A DNA stretch of 64,000 nucleotides from Ga0077555 sp046154645 (GCA_046154645.1 JBJXDZ010000029.1:1-64000); one strand, 5' to 3'; shown: positions 7,259 through 17,486, numbered from the stretch's first letter. A program made the numbers and translations. The notes: generated from the sequence alone by a model not told the origin.

Positions 7259-9984
7259 GGCTCTTGCCGCGAGCGGGCCCGCGCCCACCGTGGTTCCCTT
7301 TCGATGACGCTGAAATAGCGCCGCGTGATGGCCTCCGACAACTGCGGCGCTTGTGCCACGATGCCGTCGAGCAGCGCAATGAGCGCCACGCGCCGCCCGT
7401 TGGCCTCGGGTTCTGCCAGCCGGACGGCGTCGCTCAGGCGCACGTCGTTGAGCATGGCAAGCGCGATCCTTTGCACCTCGGTCCGGCTGCCGCCCTTGCC
7501 CGTTTGCGGCAGGGTATCGATGTGCGCCGCCAGTGAGGCCAGCTGAAAGGCCAAGCTGCGCGGATTGGTCTCGTCGAGCAGCAACAGGTCGAGGACGGGG
7601 GCAATCACGGGATTGAGGCGATAGCGCGAGCGGTAGGTGATGAAGCTGTCGGCCAACTCGAGCAGGAACAACAGGGTGGTGCTGTCGTCTTCGTCGGGCT
7701 GGCCGGCCTGAAAGGTTGCCAGCAGCAGCTGCGACAGATTGAGCGAGCGCGACACCCGGCGGCCCATTTCGAGGAATGACCAGCCGAAATTGCGGGTCAT
7801 GTTTTCATGCGAGAGGCCGTTGAAGGCCGACACGGCGCCGAGCCCGGCGTCGATCAGATCCAGCGATTCCCCGATCGATGCCGGCATGGCGCTGGCCTGC
7901 CACCGCCGACCGACGAAGAAGGAGTTGAGCGTGCGCCAAGCTTCCAGCGACAGCCGATCCCGCGTCAGGCTGGCGACGCGATGCACATGCGCAAAAGTTT
8001 GCGGCAGACCATAGGCGCGGTCGGTGGAGGTCATCAGGGCGCGGGCGAGGTGAGCGACGACACGCGGTTCGTCGAGACCCGCCGGAATCGTCACCGGAGG
8101 CGCACCGTCCCGTTCAAGGAGATTGGTGAGCACGGCGCGGGCGAGGCGCAGGTTCTGGCGCGGACCGCTGTCCTCCTCGATCCGGCTCAGGCAGTTGCGC
8201 AGCAGCCGGAACGTCCAGTCGGCGCGCTCGGTATAGCGGCCGAGCCAGAACAGATTGTCAGCGGCGCGGCTTGGCAGCTCGCGCGGGCTGCGCTGGATGT
8301 TGGCGGCCTCGATCGTCGGCCGCCACAGGCTCTTGAACACCGGCTGCACGGCGTCACTGACGACCCAAACGTCACGGGAAGCGCCATCGGGTGCGGTCAA
8401 GGCCATCGACATGCCCGGATCGACGGTCATGGCGAGGCCACCGGGCATGACGGCAAAGCCGCCCGGAAGCCCGGGCACGGCGGTCGCGAACACGCGCATG
8501 GCGTAGGGCTTGGCTTCCAAGCCCTGCTCGCCATAGGAGGGCGTGGTGCCGAGCGCCGTCTTTTCCTCGGCCACCAGGGCGGCACCATCAAGCTCGATCT
8601 CCGCGATCAGCGCTGTGCGCTCGGCTGGCGTGAGCTTGACCGGATCGCGCGCCGCTGCGGCTCGCCCCGGCCGCGCCGTCTGCTCGAAGGCGTGTCGGAT
8701 GAAGTAGCGGTCGAGATCGCGGATGACGGTCTGGCGGACGGTTCGATCGCCGAGCCACCACTTGGTGACATCCCAGATCGCCAGCGGCTCCCCCAGCAAT
8801 TGCTGGCACAGGTTCGGCAGATAGCTGCCAAGGCCGCGGTTCTCGACGATTGCGGTCCCGAGTGCATTGACGACCAGATCGGGACGCTGACGCACCGCTT
8901 GCACCAGGCCGACGGGGCCGAGGAAGCCCGCGGGATCGAGTTCGAGGGCATCACAGGAGGCGCCGGCAACGCAGCGCACGATGAGGTCGATCGGGTGCAA
9001 GCCGTCGAGCGTCTTGAGGTAGACGCGGCCGTTCTCGGCCCGCAGATCCGCGCCTTCGACCAGCAGAAAGCCCAAATAGCGCGCCAGATAGGCATGATTG
9101 AAGAAGTCATCGTGGTGGGGGCCCGGCGTGAGCAGGGCAATGGTCGGGTCGGGCCGGCCAATGCGTTGTGCCAACGCATCCTGCATCTGCTGGAAGAAAG
9201 GCGCCAGCCGAACCGCCTTGCTGGCACTGAAGATGTCGCCACTGACGTGCGTGAGCACCGTGCGATTGGCGAGCGCATAGCCGATACCGGCCGGGGTCTC
9301 GACGTGCGTGTCGACCACGCGCCAGCTGCCATCGGGTCCACGGGCGAGATCGGCGGCGAAGAACTGGATGCGGCCGGCCCCCGGCGCCACCGTCTGGCAG
9401 GCGCGCAGATAGGCTGGATCGCTGAAGATCAGCTCCGGCGGGATCAGCCCGCGCGCCAAGGTATCTTGCGGGCCATAGACGTCGGCCAGCATGGCTTCCA
9501 GCAGGCGCGCGCGCTGGATCACGGCCGTCTCAATGTGGGTCCAGGCGGCGGCGGGGATGACCAACGGCACCAGATCCAGCCGCCACGGTTGCAAGGTGCG
9601 GGAGGGATCGGCGAAGAGGTCGTGGGCGATGCCGGTCTCGCGCACACGGGCGTTGATGCGCTCGATGCGCTCCATTCGCTGCTGATGGGGGAGTGCGTCG
9701 AGGCCCGCCAGCACCGGCTGCCAGTGCGGGCCGACGACCCCATCGAGGCCCACCAATTCGTCGAACACGCCAGACGGAGCATAGCCGGAGGCGAGTGAGA
9801 TCGATGGTAATTTCGGTGCCGCCGCTGCCATGCTCGTGCCGACCTGCTGTTCCATCCCGGTTGCACCTGAAACAGCGGGTTCAGGCGCTGCTGCAGAGGT
9901 ACTCCGCGACTCGGGAACGTACCAGCGGACCAGCCTGTTCCACCAGCCGACTGTGGCCGTTTGGTCACTAGCAGACTTACTCAT
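7255..9984 (-). CDS. Circularly permuted ATP-grasp and alpha-E domain fusion protein
   Basis: Large 909-residue fusion. After a low-complexity lead (about 1-65), residues 70-500 match the circularly permuted ATP-grasp type: PWRLDLVPLVIPAAAWTHIE, then LTPGPHHDDFFNHAYLARYLG and CDALELDPAGFLGPVGLVQA. Residues about 590-890 form an alpha-E helical domain (LPSRAADNLFWLGRYTERADWTFRLL, LLFLLELADSFITYRSRY). These are separate genes elsewhere in the same cluster (14362-15840 and 13319-14365), so the locus has both the fused and the split version. ATP-grasp members usually ligate a carboxylate to an amine. The gene overlaps its neighbours at both ends by ATGA, showing strict coupling. Confidence 0.85.
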   Translation of the reverse strand: MSKSASDQTATVGWWNRLVRWYVPESRSTSAAAPEPAVSGATGMEQQVGTSMAAAAPKLPSISLASGYAPSGVFDELVGLDGVVGPHWQPVLAGLDALPHQQRMERIERINARVRETGIAHDLFADPSRTLQPWRLDLVPLVIPAAAWTHIETAVIQRARLLEAMLADVYGPQDTLARGLIPPELIFSDPAYLRACQTVAPGAGRIQFFAADLARGPDGSWRVVDTHVETPAGIGYALANRTVLTHVSGDIFSASKAVRLAPFFQQMQDALAQRIGRPDPTIALLTPGPHHDDFFNHAYLARYLGFLLVEGADLRAENGRVYLKTLDGLHPIDLIVRCVAGASCDALELDPAGFLGPVGLVQAVRQRPDLVVNALGTAIVENRGLGSYLPNLCQQLLGEPLAIWDVTKWWLGDRTVRQTVIRDLDRYFIRHAFEQTARPGRAAAARDPVKLTPAERTALIAEIELDGAALVAEEKTALGTTPSYGEQGLEAKPYAMRVFATAVPGLPGGFAVMPGGLAMTVDPGMSMALTAPDGASRDVWVVSDAVQPVFKSLWRPTIEAANIQRSPRELPSRAADNLFWLGRYTERADWTFRLLRNCLSRIEEDSGPRQNLRLARAVLTNLLERDGAPPVTIPAGLDEPRVVAHLARALMTSTDRAYGLPQTFAHVHRVASLTRDRLSLEAWRTLNSFFVGRRWQASAMPASIGESLDLIDAGLGAVSAFNGLSHENMTRNFGWSFLEMGRRVSRSLNLSQLLLATFQAGQPDEDDSTTLLFLLELADSFITYRSRYRLNPVIAPVLDLLLLDETNPRSLAFQLASLAAHIDTLPQTGKGGSRTEVQRIALAMLNDVRLSDAVRLAEPEANGRRVALIALLDGIVAQAPQLSEAITRRYFSVIEREPRWARARSRQEP

Positions 9985-12900
9985 CCTGTACGCCGCAAGT
10001 CCAGGGTCAGCGGAAAATCAGGGTGAACGCCGGCCTGTCTGGCTCCACCGACTCCCGGCGTGTGGCCCATGGCCTCGAAGCGCGCGAGCCTTCGGCCTTC
10101 GGCCTCAAAAGCATTGACGGGGAAGACCTCGAGCCCGCGACCGCCCGGATGCGCGACGTGATAGCGGCAGCCGCCGACCGAGCGGCCGGACCAGGTGTCA
10201 ACGATGTCGAAGGTCAGTGGCACGTGCGGCTTGATGGTCGGGTGCAGGATGGCCGCTGGTTGCCAGGCCCGGTAACGGACACCGGCCACGGCCTCGCCAT
10301 GGGTGCCGGTGCTGGTCAGCGGCAGAACGAAACCATTGCAGGTGACGGTATGGCGGCCACGAATTTCACCGGTGACGTGCACTTCGAGACGTTCGAGGGA
10401 GGAGTCCACATAGCGCGCCGTGCCGCCGACGGCCCCTTCCTCGCCGAGAACATGCCAGGGCTCCAGCGCCTGCCGGATTTCGACGCTGATGCCGGCATGC
10501 TGCATGGTACCGCAACTGGGAAAGCGGAACTCGAAATGCGGCTTGAACCAGTCGAGCTGCAAGGGAAAGCCGGCGGCGCGCAGGTCATCGATGACCGAGC
10601 GGAAATCCGACCATACGAAGTGCGGCAGCATGAAGCGATCGTGTAGTGCCGTGCCCCAACGCACCAGGGGCCGCTGATATGGCGTCTCCCAGAACCAGGC
10701 GATCAGGGACCGCACCAGCAATTGCTGCGCCAAACTCATGCGGGCATGTGGCGGCATCTCGAAAGAGCGGAACTCCACGAGGCCGAGCCGGCCGGTGGGA
10801 CTATCTGGCGAATAGAGCTTGTCGATGCAGATTTCGGCCCGGTGCGTATTGCCCGTCACATCGATCAGGAGGTGGCGGAAAATGCGATCGACGAGCCAAG
10901 GCGGGACCGGCTGGCCACGGCGCCCTTGCACTTCGGCCAGCGCGATCTCGATCTCATAGAGCTGGTCGTGCCGGGCTTCGTCGATGCGGGGCGCCTGGCT
11001 GGTCGGGCCGATGAAGAGGCCCGAAAACAAGTACGAAAGTGAGGGATGATTCTGCCAGAAATTGATCACGCTGGCGAGCAGGTCCGGCCGGCGCAGGAAC
11101 GGGCTGTCCGCCGGAGTCTTGCCACCGAGAACGATATGATTGCCGCCGCCTGTGCCGGTGTGGCGGCCGTCGAGCATGAACTTCTCGGCTCCGAGCCGCG
11201 TCTGGCGCGCTTCCTCATAAAGTGTGGTGGTCACCTCGACGAGGTCGGGCCAATTCGTGGTGGGATGGATATTGACCTCGATTACGCCGGGATCGGGCGT
11301 CACCTTGATGACGTTGAGCCGTGGATCAGGCGGCGGCGCATAGCCCTCGAGGCGGACTGTCAGACCAACGCGCTCGGCAGTGGTCTCCAGCGCAGCGACA
11401 AGGGCTGCATAATCTTCGGCATCGGCAACGGGCGGCAGGAATACGCAGAGATGCCCATCGCGCGGCTCCACGACCAGCGCGGTGCGCACCGCGCCGATGA
11501 CTTCATCGGACATGACGGCAGGGGCCGGCGGCTGCAGCGTGACGGCCCGCCGCTGCTGCAGCAGGGTGACGCGATCGGGAAGCTGCTCGCGCGAGGCAAA
11601 TGGGTCGGCGGGCTCGACATTGGGATAGTTGATCGGGGCGATGTAAGGCAGCGACCCGAGTGGCAGCCGGAAGCCCACCGGTGAATCGCCAGGCGCCAGA
11701 AACAGCCGCTCGCGGCGCAGCCGCCAGCGCTCGGTCACCCACCGCCGGCCCCGGTCTTGCGTCTGCCAGACCTGGATCGGCAGGACATAGCCGGACGGCT
11801 TGCTCAAGCCCCGACTGAAGACGGCGACCAGACGCGCGCGCTCGGCCGGGTCATCGAGCTTGTTGGTGGCGGGATCGACGCCCAGCGGCAGCTTCTGCTC
11901 GGCAAGCGCGAAGTGGCCGGGGTCCTCGAAGGCAGCAATGGGTGCATCGGCTGGCAATCCCAGCTGGCGGCACAGCTCCGCCGAATAGCGCTCGGCTTCG
12001 GTGATGGTTGCTGGCACACGGGGCTGCTCGCGGTCGATCAGCTCGGGCTTGGCCCACAGCGGTTCGCTGTCGGTCCGCCAGAACACCGCGTAAGACCAGC
12101 GCGGCAGCTGCTCGCCCGGATACCACTTGCCCTGGCCGTAGTGCAAAAGGCCGCCCGGAGCAAAGCGTGCTGTCAGCCGCCGGACCAGATCTTCGGCATA
12201 GCGTTGCTTGGTCGGGCCAACGGCGGCGTTGTTCCATTCGGCGCCGTTCATATCGTCGATAGCGACGAAGGTCGGCTCCCCGCCCATGCTCAGCCGCACG
12301 TCTCCCGCCAGCAGTCGCTTGTCGACCGCATGTCCGACGGCGACAATGTCAGCCCACTGGGCGTCATCATAGGGCAGCGTGACCCGGGGCGTCTCTCGCA
12401 GACGCGTGACCGACATGGCGAAGGCAAACTCCACCTTGGCCTCGTCATGAGCGCCTGAGATCGGGGCAGCACTCGATGGCGACGGTGTTGCCGCCAGTGG
12501 GATATGCCCTTCGCCGGCGACGAGACCGGATGTCGGGTCGAGGCCGATCCAGCCGGCACCGGGCAGGTAGACCTCGGCCCAGGCATGCAGGTCGGTGAAA
12601 TCAGTGTCGGTTCCGGCAGGCCCCTCGAGCGGCTTCACGTCGGGTTTGAGCTGGATCAGGTAGCCCGACACGAAGCGGGCGGCGAGCCCCAGCCGGCGCA
12701 GGATCTGGACCAGCAGCCAACCCGTGTCGCGACAGGAGCCAGAACCCTGCCGCAGCGTTTCGTCGGGCGTCTGGACGCCCGGCTCCATGCGGATCAGATA
12801 CTTGATCTCTTGCGACAGGTGCCGATTGAGATCGCAGATGAAATCCAGCGACGTGCCTGTGGTCGTGCGATCAAGCTGGCGCATGTAACGCTCGAGCAAG

Positions 12901-13274
12901 GGGCCGTTGGCCACGGGCTCGAGATAGGGTCGCAGTTCCGCCGCCAGGTCCGCTTCATAGGTGAACGGCCAGCTTTGGGCACTCTCTTCGAGGAAAAAAT
13001 CGAACGGGTTGATCACGGCCAGATCGGCAACGAGATCCACGATGACCGAAAAGCGTGTGGTCTTCTCCGGCACCACGACGCGGGCGAGGAAATTGCCGAA
13101 CGGGTCCTGCTGCCAGTTGATGAAATGCTGCTCGGGGCTCAAGCGCAGCGAATAGGACAAGATCGGCGTGCGGCAATGGGGTGCCGGGCGCAATCGGATC
13201 GTATGCGGTGCGAGGCTCACCAGCCGGTCGTAGGTGTACTCGGTGCGATGCGTCAGTGCGGCATGCAATGCCAT
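9981..13274 (-). CDS. Transglutaminase-like and DUF2126 protein (1097 residues)
   Basis: The N-terminal 280 residues are a second transglutaminase-like domain starting MALHAALTHRTEYTYDRLVS. Its triad is Cys181 (GSGSCRDTGW), His230 (DLHAWAEVYLPG) and Asp246 (GLDPTSG). The remaining about 800 residues match the DUF2126 type of large protein with a glutamine-synthetase/amidoligase-like look, including MGGEPTFVAIDDMNG, LDGRHTGTGGGNHIVLGG and RNFVWSD-like stretches. A longer frame to 13490 was rejected because the ATG at 13272-13274 gives the conserved N-terminus. It is 44 bp downstream of the alpha-E gene and overlaps the ATP-grasp fusion by 4 bp. Confidence 0.85.
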   Translation of the reverse strand: MALHAALTHRTEYTYDRLVSLAPHTIRLRPAPHCRTPILSYSLRLSPEQHFINWQQDPFGNFLARVVVPEKTTRFSVIVDLVADLAVINPFDFFLEESAQSWPFTYEADLAAELRPYLEPVANGPLLERYMRQLDRTTTGTSLDFICDLNRHLSQEIKYLIRMEPGVQTPDETLRQGSGSCRDTGWLLVQILRRLGLAARFVSGYLIQLKPDVKPLEGPAGTDTDFTDLHAWAEVYLPGAGWIGLDPTSGLVAGEGHIPLAATPSPSSAAPISGAHDEAKVEFAFAMSVTRLRETPRVTLPYDDAQWADIVAVGHAVDKRLLAGDVRLSMGGEPTFVAIDDMNGAEWNNAAVGPTKQRYAEDLVRRLTARFAPGGLLHYGQGKWYPGEQLPRWSYAVFWRTDSEPLWAKPELIDREQPRVPATITEAERYSAELCRQLGLPADAPIAAFEDPGHFALAEQKLPLGVDPATNKLDDPAERARLVAVFSRGLSKPSGYVLPIQVWQTQDRGRRWVTERWRLRRERLFLAPGDSPVGFRLPLGSLPYIAPINYPNVEPADPFASREQLPDRVTLLQQRRAVTLQPPAPAVMSDEVIGAVRTALVVEPRDGHLCVFLPPVADAEDYAALVAALETTAERVGLTVRLEGYAPPPDPRLNVIKVTPDPGVIEVNIHPTTNWPDLVEVTTTLYEEARQTRLGAEKFMLDGRHTGTGGGNHIVLGGKTPADSPFLRRPDLLASVINFWQNHPSLSYLFSGLFIGPTSQAPRIDEARHDQLYEIEIALAEVQGRRGQPVPPWLVDRIFRHLLIDVTGNTHRAEICIDKLYSPDSPTGRLGLVEFRSFEMPPHARMSLAQQLLVRSLIAWFWETPYQRPLVRWGTALHDRFMLPHFVWSDFRSVIDDLRAAGFPLQLDWFKPHFEFRFPSCGTMQHAGISVEIRQALEPWHVLGEEGAVGGTARYVDSSLERLEVHVTGEIRGRHTVTCNGFVLPLTSTGTHGEAVAGVRYRAWQPAAILHPTIKPHVPLTFDIVDTWSGRSVGGCRYHVAHPGGRGLEVFPVNAFEAEGRRLARFEAMGHTPGVGGARQAGVHPDFPLTLDLRRTG

Positions 13275-13318
13275 AACGTCTCCGCTTTCGCCGGCTCGGG
13301 TACATGGCCGGAGCCCGG

Positions 13319-14365
13319 TCAGGATTGTTTCTGTCCTTGGGTCTGGCTCTGGGCCAGTGTCGAATCGGTGGCGCTGTCCTTGGGTGCGCCGGTCGGCTGC
13401 TCTGGCTCGGCCGTGGGTTTCGCTTCGGCGGCCCGAAAAAATGCCTTGGCAATGTCGGCTGTCAGGTCGATCAGCGCGCGCTGCACCCAATCGTTGAAGT
13501 CATGCAGGCGGACCAGCAGGGCCTTGTCACGGCCGGCGGACAGCAAGCCTTCAGTCAGCACCTCGCTCGCCTCCAGGCAGGCATTGGCCGCCGCCAGTCC
13601 AAAGGATCCGCGCAGCAGCGACAAGGCGTCGCCGATTTCACGCACGCAAAAGCCCAACGAGCGTGGGTGGCTGGGGTTGAGCACCAGGAAGCGGGCCACG
13701 CGCTCGGCGTCGGCGCTGGCCGGCTCCAAACGATGGAACACCTGATAGGCGGCCGCCGTGCGCAGGATGGTCGACCAGAAGACGAAATCGTCGGCCGGAT
13801 CGGGGCTCCGCGCCGATTTGGCGCCTTGGGCGAACTTGACGTCGAGCAGTCGGCTGGTCTGGTCGGCGCGCTCGATCATCAGGCCGAGCTTGAAGAACTG
13901 GTAGCCCTCATCGCGATAGAGCGTCCCGTCCGCGATGCCGATCTGAGCCAGGCAGCCGGCCCTGATCTCGGCGCAGGTGCGCGGCAGGCGCGAGGGGACG
14001 ATAGCGTCGGCGCCCAGATGCTCGATCTGCTGGTGGAATGCATTGAGCTGCGCCCACATCTCCAGCGGGATGAATGGTCGCAAGGCACGTGCGTTCTCGC
14101 GCGCCCAGTGGATCGACGAACGGATGGATGTGGGGTTGGCGGCATCGGTCAGATAGAAGGACACGATGTTCGCCGTCGAGACCTCCAGCCGCTCCTGGAA
14201 GCGGGGCTCATCGCTGTGCAAGGTCAACAGCCAGGACCAGCCGGCTTCGCGGTCATGGCTGCCGAACGACGACTGCATCTCGATGACGCGGGCCAGACTG
14301 GCGCCGCGCTCGAGATAGCGGGCGAGCCAAAAGAGGGCTTCGGCATTGCGCGATAGGAGTCTCAC
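13319..14365 (-). CDS. Alpha-E domain protein (DUF403)
   Basis: The 348-residue, mostly helical protein begins with the family hallmark LLSRNAEALFWLARYLERG and continues with LMIERADQTSRLLDVKF. It matches stand-alone alpha-E proteins, which are nearly always encoded beside a circularly permuted ATP-grasp protein. Their biochemical role is unknown; a partner or scaffold role for the ligase is inferred from this pairing. The start codon is GTG (14363-14365), overlapping the TGA of the upstream ATP-grasp gene. The C-terminal about 35 residues are Ala/Pro/Gln/Thr-rich and probably disordered. Confidence 0.85.
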   Translation of the reverse strand: MRLLSRNAEALFWLARYLERGASLARVIEMQSSFGSHDREAGWSWLLTLHSDEPRFQERLEVSTANIVSFYLTDAANPTSIRSSIHWARENARALRPFIPLEMWAQLNAFHQQIEHLGADAIVPSRLPRTCAEIRAGCLAQIGIADGTLYRDEGYQFFKLGLMIERADQTSRLLDVKFAQGAKSARSPDPADDFVFWSTILRTAAAYQVFHRLEPASADAERVARFLVLNPSHPRSLGFCVREIGDALSLLRGSFGLAAANACLEASEVLTEGLLSAGRDKALLVRLHDFNDWVQRALIDLTADIAKAFFRAAEAKPTAEPEQPTGAPKDSATDSTLAQSQTQGQKQS

Positions 14366-15840
14366 GATTCGTCCGCCAGAACCCAGGTGTCCTTGGTGCC
14401 GCCGCCCTGCGAGGAATTGACGATCAGCGAACCCTCCCTCAATGCCACCCGGGTCAGGCCGCCGGGCAGCACCCAGGTGTCCTTGCCGGTAATCGCATAG
14501 GGTCGCAAATCGACGTGTCGCGGCCGCGCGCCGCCATCGACCAGCGTTGGGGCCACGGAAAGATCGACCATGGTCTGGCTGATGAAGTTGGCGGGATCGG
14601 CCTTCAGCTTGGCCGCGACCTCCTCAAGCTCAGCCTTGCTGGCTTTGGGACCGATGACGATGCCGTAGCCGCCGGATTCACCGACGGGTTTCACCACCAA
14701 TCGATCGAGGTTGGCCAGCGTGTAGGCCAGACCCTCGGGTTCGCGGCAGATATGGGTTTCCACGTTGGCCAGGATGGGATCCTCGGACAGGTAGTAGCGA
14801 ATGATGCGCGGCACGTAGGCATAGACGGCCTTGTCGTCAGCCACTCCTGTGCCGATCGCGTTGGCCAGCGTCACCGTGCCCTTGCGGGCTGCCTTGAGCA
14901 GGCCTGGCACGCCGAGCATCGACTTCCGATTGAAGGCCTGAGGATCGAGAAAGTCGTCATTGATGCGCCGGTAGATGACGTGGACCGGCTCGAGGCCATC
15001 GATGGTGTGGGCGTAGACGCGGTCATTTTCCACGCGCAGATCGCGGCCCTCGACCAGCGCCACGCCCATCTCGCGGGCCAGGAACACGTGCTCGAAATAG
15101 GCGGAATTGTAGATGCCGGGCGACAGCAGCACGACGTTAGGGTTGTCGACGCCAGCAGGCGCCACCTCGCGCAGCTTGCCGAGCAAACGCTTGCCGTAGT
15201 CGGAGACCGGGCGCACCTTCAGGCCCTGCATCAGATCGGGGAAGGCGCGCTGCATCAGGTGGCGGTTCTCAATGACGTAGGAAACGCCTGAGGGGCTGCG
15301 GCCATTGTCCTCGAGGACCAGGAACTCGCCCTGCCGATCGCGGACAATATCGGTGCCGTTGATGTGGATATAGGTGCCGCAAGGCAGGTCCAGACCCACC
15401 ATCTCCGGGCGGTAGCAGGTGTTGGCCAGCACGAGTTCTGCCGGAACCACGCCATCCTTGAGGATGCGCCGATCGTGGTAGACGTCATGCAGGAACAGAT
15501 TGAGCGCCTTGACGCGTTGCTTCACGCCCGCCTCGATCCGGGCCCAGGATTGCGCCGAGAGCACGCGCGGGATGACATCGAATGGCAGGATGCGGTCGAT
15601 TGCATCCTTATCCGTATACACCGTAAAGGTGATGCCGAGATTGAACAACTCGCGCTCTGCGTCGGCCGCCCGCTGCTTCAAGCCGGCCAGCTCACTGGTT
15701 TCGAGGGCATGCCAGAGCGGGGCCACCAGCCGGCCAGGCTGCTTATCGGCACCGAGGAGCTCGCAGAAAAAGTCGCCAGGATAGTAGCCGTCAAGTGCTG
15801 AGATTGCGGTCGAATGCTTCAGTGCGGCGATCGTGGCCAT
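14362..15840 (-). CDS. Circularly permuted ATP-grasp protein
   Basis: First gene of the five-gene cluster; 492 residues from ATG 15838-15840 (MATIAALKHSTAISALDGYY). An open frame continues to a TTG at 15912, but those 24 residues are not family-like. Visible elements are FDVIPRVLSAQSWARIEAGVKQR, VLEDNGRSPSGVSYVIENR, LLSPGIYNSAYFEHVFLAREMG, VKPVGESGGYGIVIGP (nucleotide-binding loop type) and the C-terminal VNSSQGGGTKDTWVL. This is the classic DUF404/DUF407 stand-alone protein. Expected activity is ATP-dependent carboxylate-amine ligation; the substrate is unknown. It overlaps the alpha-E gene by GTGA. Confidence 0.88.
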   Translation of the reverse strand: MATIAALKHSTAISALDGYYPGDFFCELLGADKQPGRLVAPLWHALETSELAGLKQRAADAERELFNLGITFTVYTDKDAIDRILPFDVIPRVLSAQSWARIEAGVKQRVKALNLFLHDVYHDRRILKDGVVPAELVLANTCYRPEMVGLDLPCGTYIHINGTDIVRDRQGEFLVLEDNGRSPSGVSYVIENRHLMQRAFPDLMQGLKVRPVSDYGKRLLGKLREVAPAGVDNPNVVLLSPGIYNSAYFEHVFLAREMGVALVEGRDLRVENDRVYAHTIDGLEPVHVIYRRINDDFLDPQAFNRKSMLGVPGLLKAARKGTVTLANAIGTGVADDKAVYAYVPRIIRYYLSEDPILANVETHICREPEGLAYTLANLDRLVVKPVGESGGYGIVIGPKASKAELEEVAAKLKADPANFISQTMVDLSVAPTLVDGGARPRHVDLRPYAITGKDTWVLPGGLTRVALREGSLIVNSSQGGGTKDTWVLADES

Positions 15841-16052
15841 CTGGCAGGTTCCCACTGATTTTGCCTCATCATTAGGCACAGTATCGTGCGCGAATGATTC
15901 CGTCTTGACCAATTATCCAGCACGGTTGCCGACGAATTAGACGTCTTGGGCTCAAGTATCAGGCGCGACCGACAGGCAGGCCAAGCGCCCGCAGGCCTCT
16001 CGGCGGGGTTCCATATCCTTGGCCAGCAGCCTTTTCAGGCGGCAGTGGAACG

Positions 16053-17486
16053 TCAGGACGCCTGCGCAGGGGCACCCTTCGGACGGGCATAATCGGAACG
16101 CGCGCGCATCAGGTGTTGCCCGTGCGTGCGGGGGCCGACCAGCCGGCCGTCGCGCACCACGGCTGTGCCGCGAACGATCGTCGTCACAGGCCAGCCGGTC
16201 ACCTCGAGGCCTTCAAAGGGCGTGTAGTCGGAGCCCTGATTGAGCCCCGCGGCCGAAATGCGTGTCTTTCGGACCGGATCCCAGATGGCGATGTCGGCAT
16301 CGGAGCCGATGGCGATGGTGCCTTTGCGCGGGCTCAGGCCATAGATTTTGGCATGATTGGTGGCGGTTAATGCCACGAACTGATTGAGCGTAATGCGTCC
16401 CTTGACGACGCCTTCTGAAAACAGGATCGGCAGCCGCGTCTCGACGCCGGGAATGCCGTTCGGCACCCAGCGAAAGCTGGTGCGGCCGGTGGGTGTCAGC
16501 TTGCCCTGGGGGTCATCATAGCGGAAGGGACAGTGGTCGGACGAGAAGGTCTGGAAGATGCCGCTAGCGAGGCCGTGCCAGCAGGCCTCCTGGCTGTCCT
16601 TGTCGCGCGGTGGCGGGCTGCACACGTATTTGGCGCCCTCCATGTTGAGGCCCTCGAGATCCTTCTCGGTCAAGACGAGGTACTGCGGACAGGTCTCGCC
16701 CATGACCTTGAGGCCGCGGCTCTGCGCCCGCCGGATCTCCTCCATCGCCTCGCCGTTCGACACGTGCACCACCATGATCGGCACGTCGATGAGTTCAGCC
16801 AGACTGATGGCACGATGCGTGGCTTCCCGTTCAACCGGGATCGGCCGCGACGTGGCGTGAAAGTGCGGTGCGGTCTTGCCGGCCCGCTCCAGCCGGTCGG
16901 TGAGAAAGCGGATGGCGTCGTAATTCTCGGCATGCACCATGACGAGGGCACCCGTCTCCCGCGCTACCGAGAACACCTCCAGCATCTGGAAATCGGACAG
17001 CGCCAGATCCTGATAGGTCATGAAGACCTTGAAGGAGGTATAGCCGTCGTTGACCAAAGCCGGCAGCTCCTGGCCGAGCAGCGTCGGGTTCGGATCCGAG
17101 AGGATCAAATGAAAGCTGACATCGACATAGCATTGGTCCTTGGCCAGCGCGTGGTAGGCGTTGAGGGCGGGACGCAGCGCCTCGCCCTTCGGCTGAATGC
17201 AGAAAGGCATGACGAGGGTATTGCCACCGAAGGCCGCCGAGCGCGTGCCGCTCTCGAAGTCATCGGCCATGACGATGCCGGGCCCGCTTGGCTGCGCAAT
17301 GTGGACGTGACTGTCGATGCCGCCGGGCAGCACCAGTTTGCCCGTGGCGTCGATGGTTTCGCGCGCACTCCCCAACTGCTCGCCGAGCGCCACGATGCGA
17401 CCGTCACGAATGCCGACATCGCAGCTGAAGGTGTCGCTGGCGGTGGCGATCGTGCCGCCCTTGATGATCAGATCCAAGCTTGTCAT
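16053..17486 (-). CDS. D-hydantoinase/dihydropyrimidinase
   Basis: Cyclic-amidase of the amidohydrolase superfamily, 477 residues. Metal-binding motifs are present in order: HVH in GIDSHVHIAQ, the carbamylated lysine in TSFKVFMTYQD, His in MVHAEN, His in VVHVSNGEA and Asp in FSSDHCPF. These support hydrolysis of 5,6-dihydropyrimidines or 5-substituted hydantoins. Substrate choice between reductive pyrimidine breakdown and hydantoin use cannot be settled from sequence. A hydantoin racemase-type gene starts 122 bp away on the other strand, which favours a hydantoin-utilisation pair under one divergent control region. Confidence 0.9.
   Translation of the reverse strand: MTSLDLIIKGGTIATASDTFSCDVGIRDGRIVALGEQLGSARETIDATGKLVLPGGIDSHVHIAQPSGPGIVMADDFESGTRSAAFGGNTLVMPFCIQPKGEALRPALNAYHALAKDQCYVDVSFHLILSDPNPTLLGQELPALVNDGYTSFKVFMTYQDLALSDFQMLEVFSVARETGALVMVHAENYDAIRFLTDRLERAGKTAPHFHATSRPIPVEREATHRAISLAELIDVPIMVVHVSNGEAMEEIRRAQSRGLKVMGETCPQYLVLTEKDLEGLNMEGAKYVCSPPPRDKDSQEACWHGLASGIFQTFSSDHCPFRYDDPQGKLTPTGRTSFRWVPNGIPGVETRLPILFSEGVVKGRITLNQFVALTATNHAKIYGLSPRKGTIAIGSDADIAIWDPVRKTRISAAGLNQGSDYTPFEGLEVTGWPVTTIVRGTAVVRDGRLVGPRTHGQHLMRARSDYARPKGAPAQAS

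Noticed and set aside
7807..9798. 663-codon plus-strand frame
   Set aside because: Antisense to the ATP-grasp/alpha-E fusion, which has clear motifs on the minus strand.
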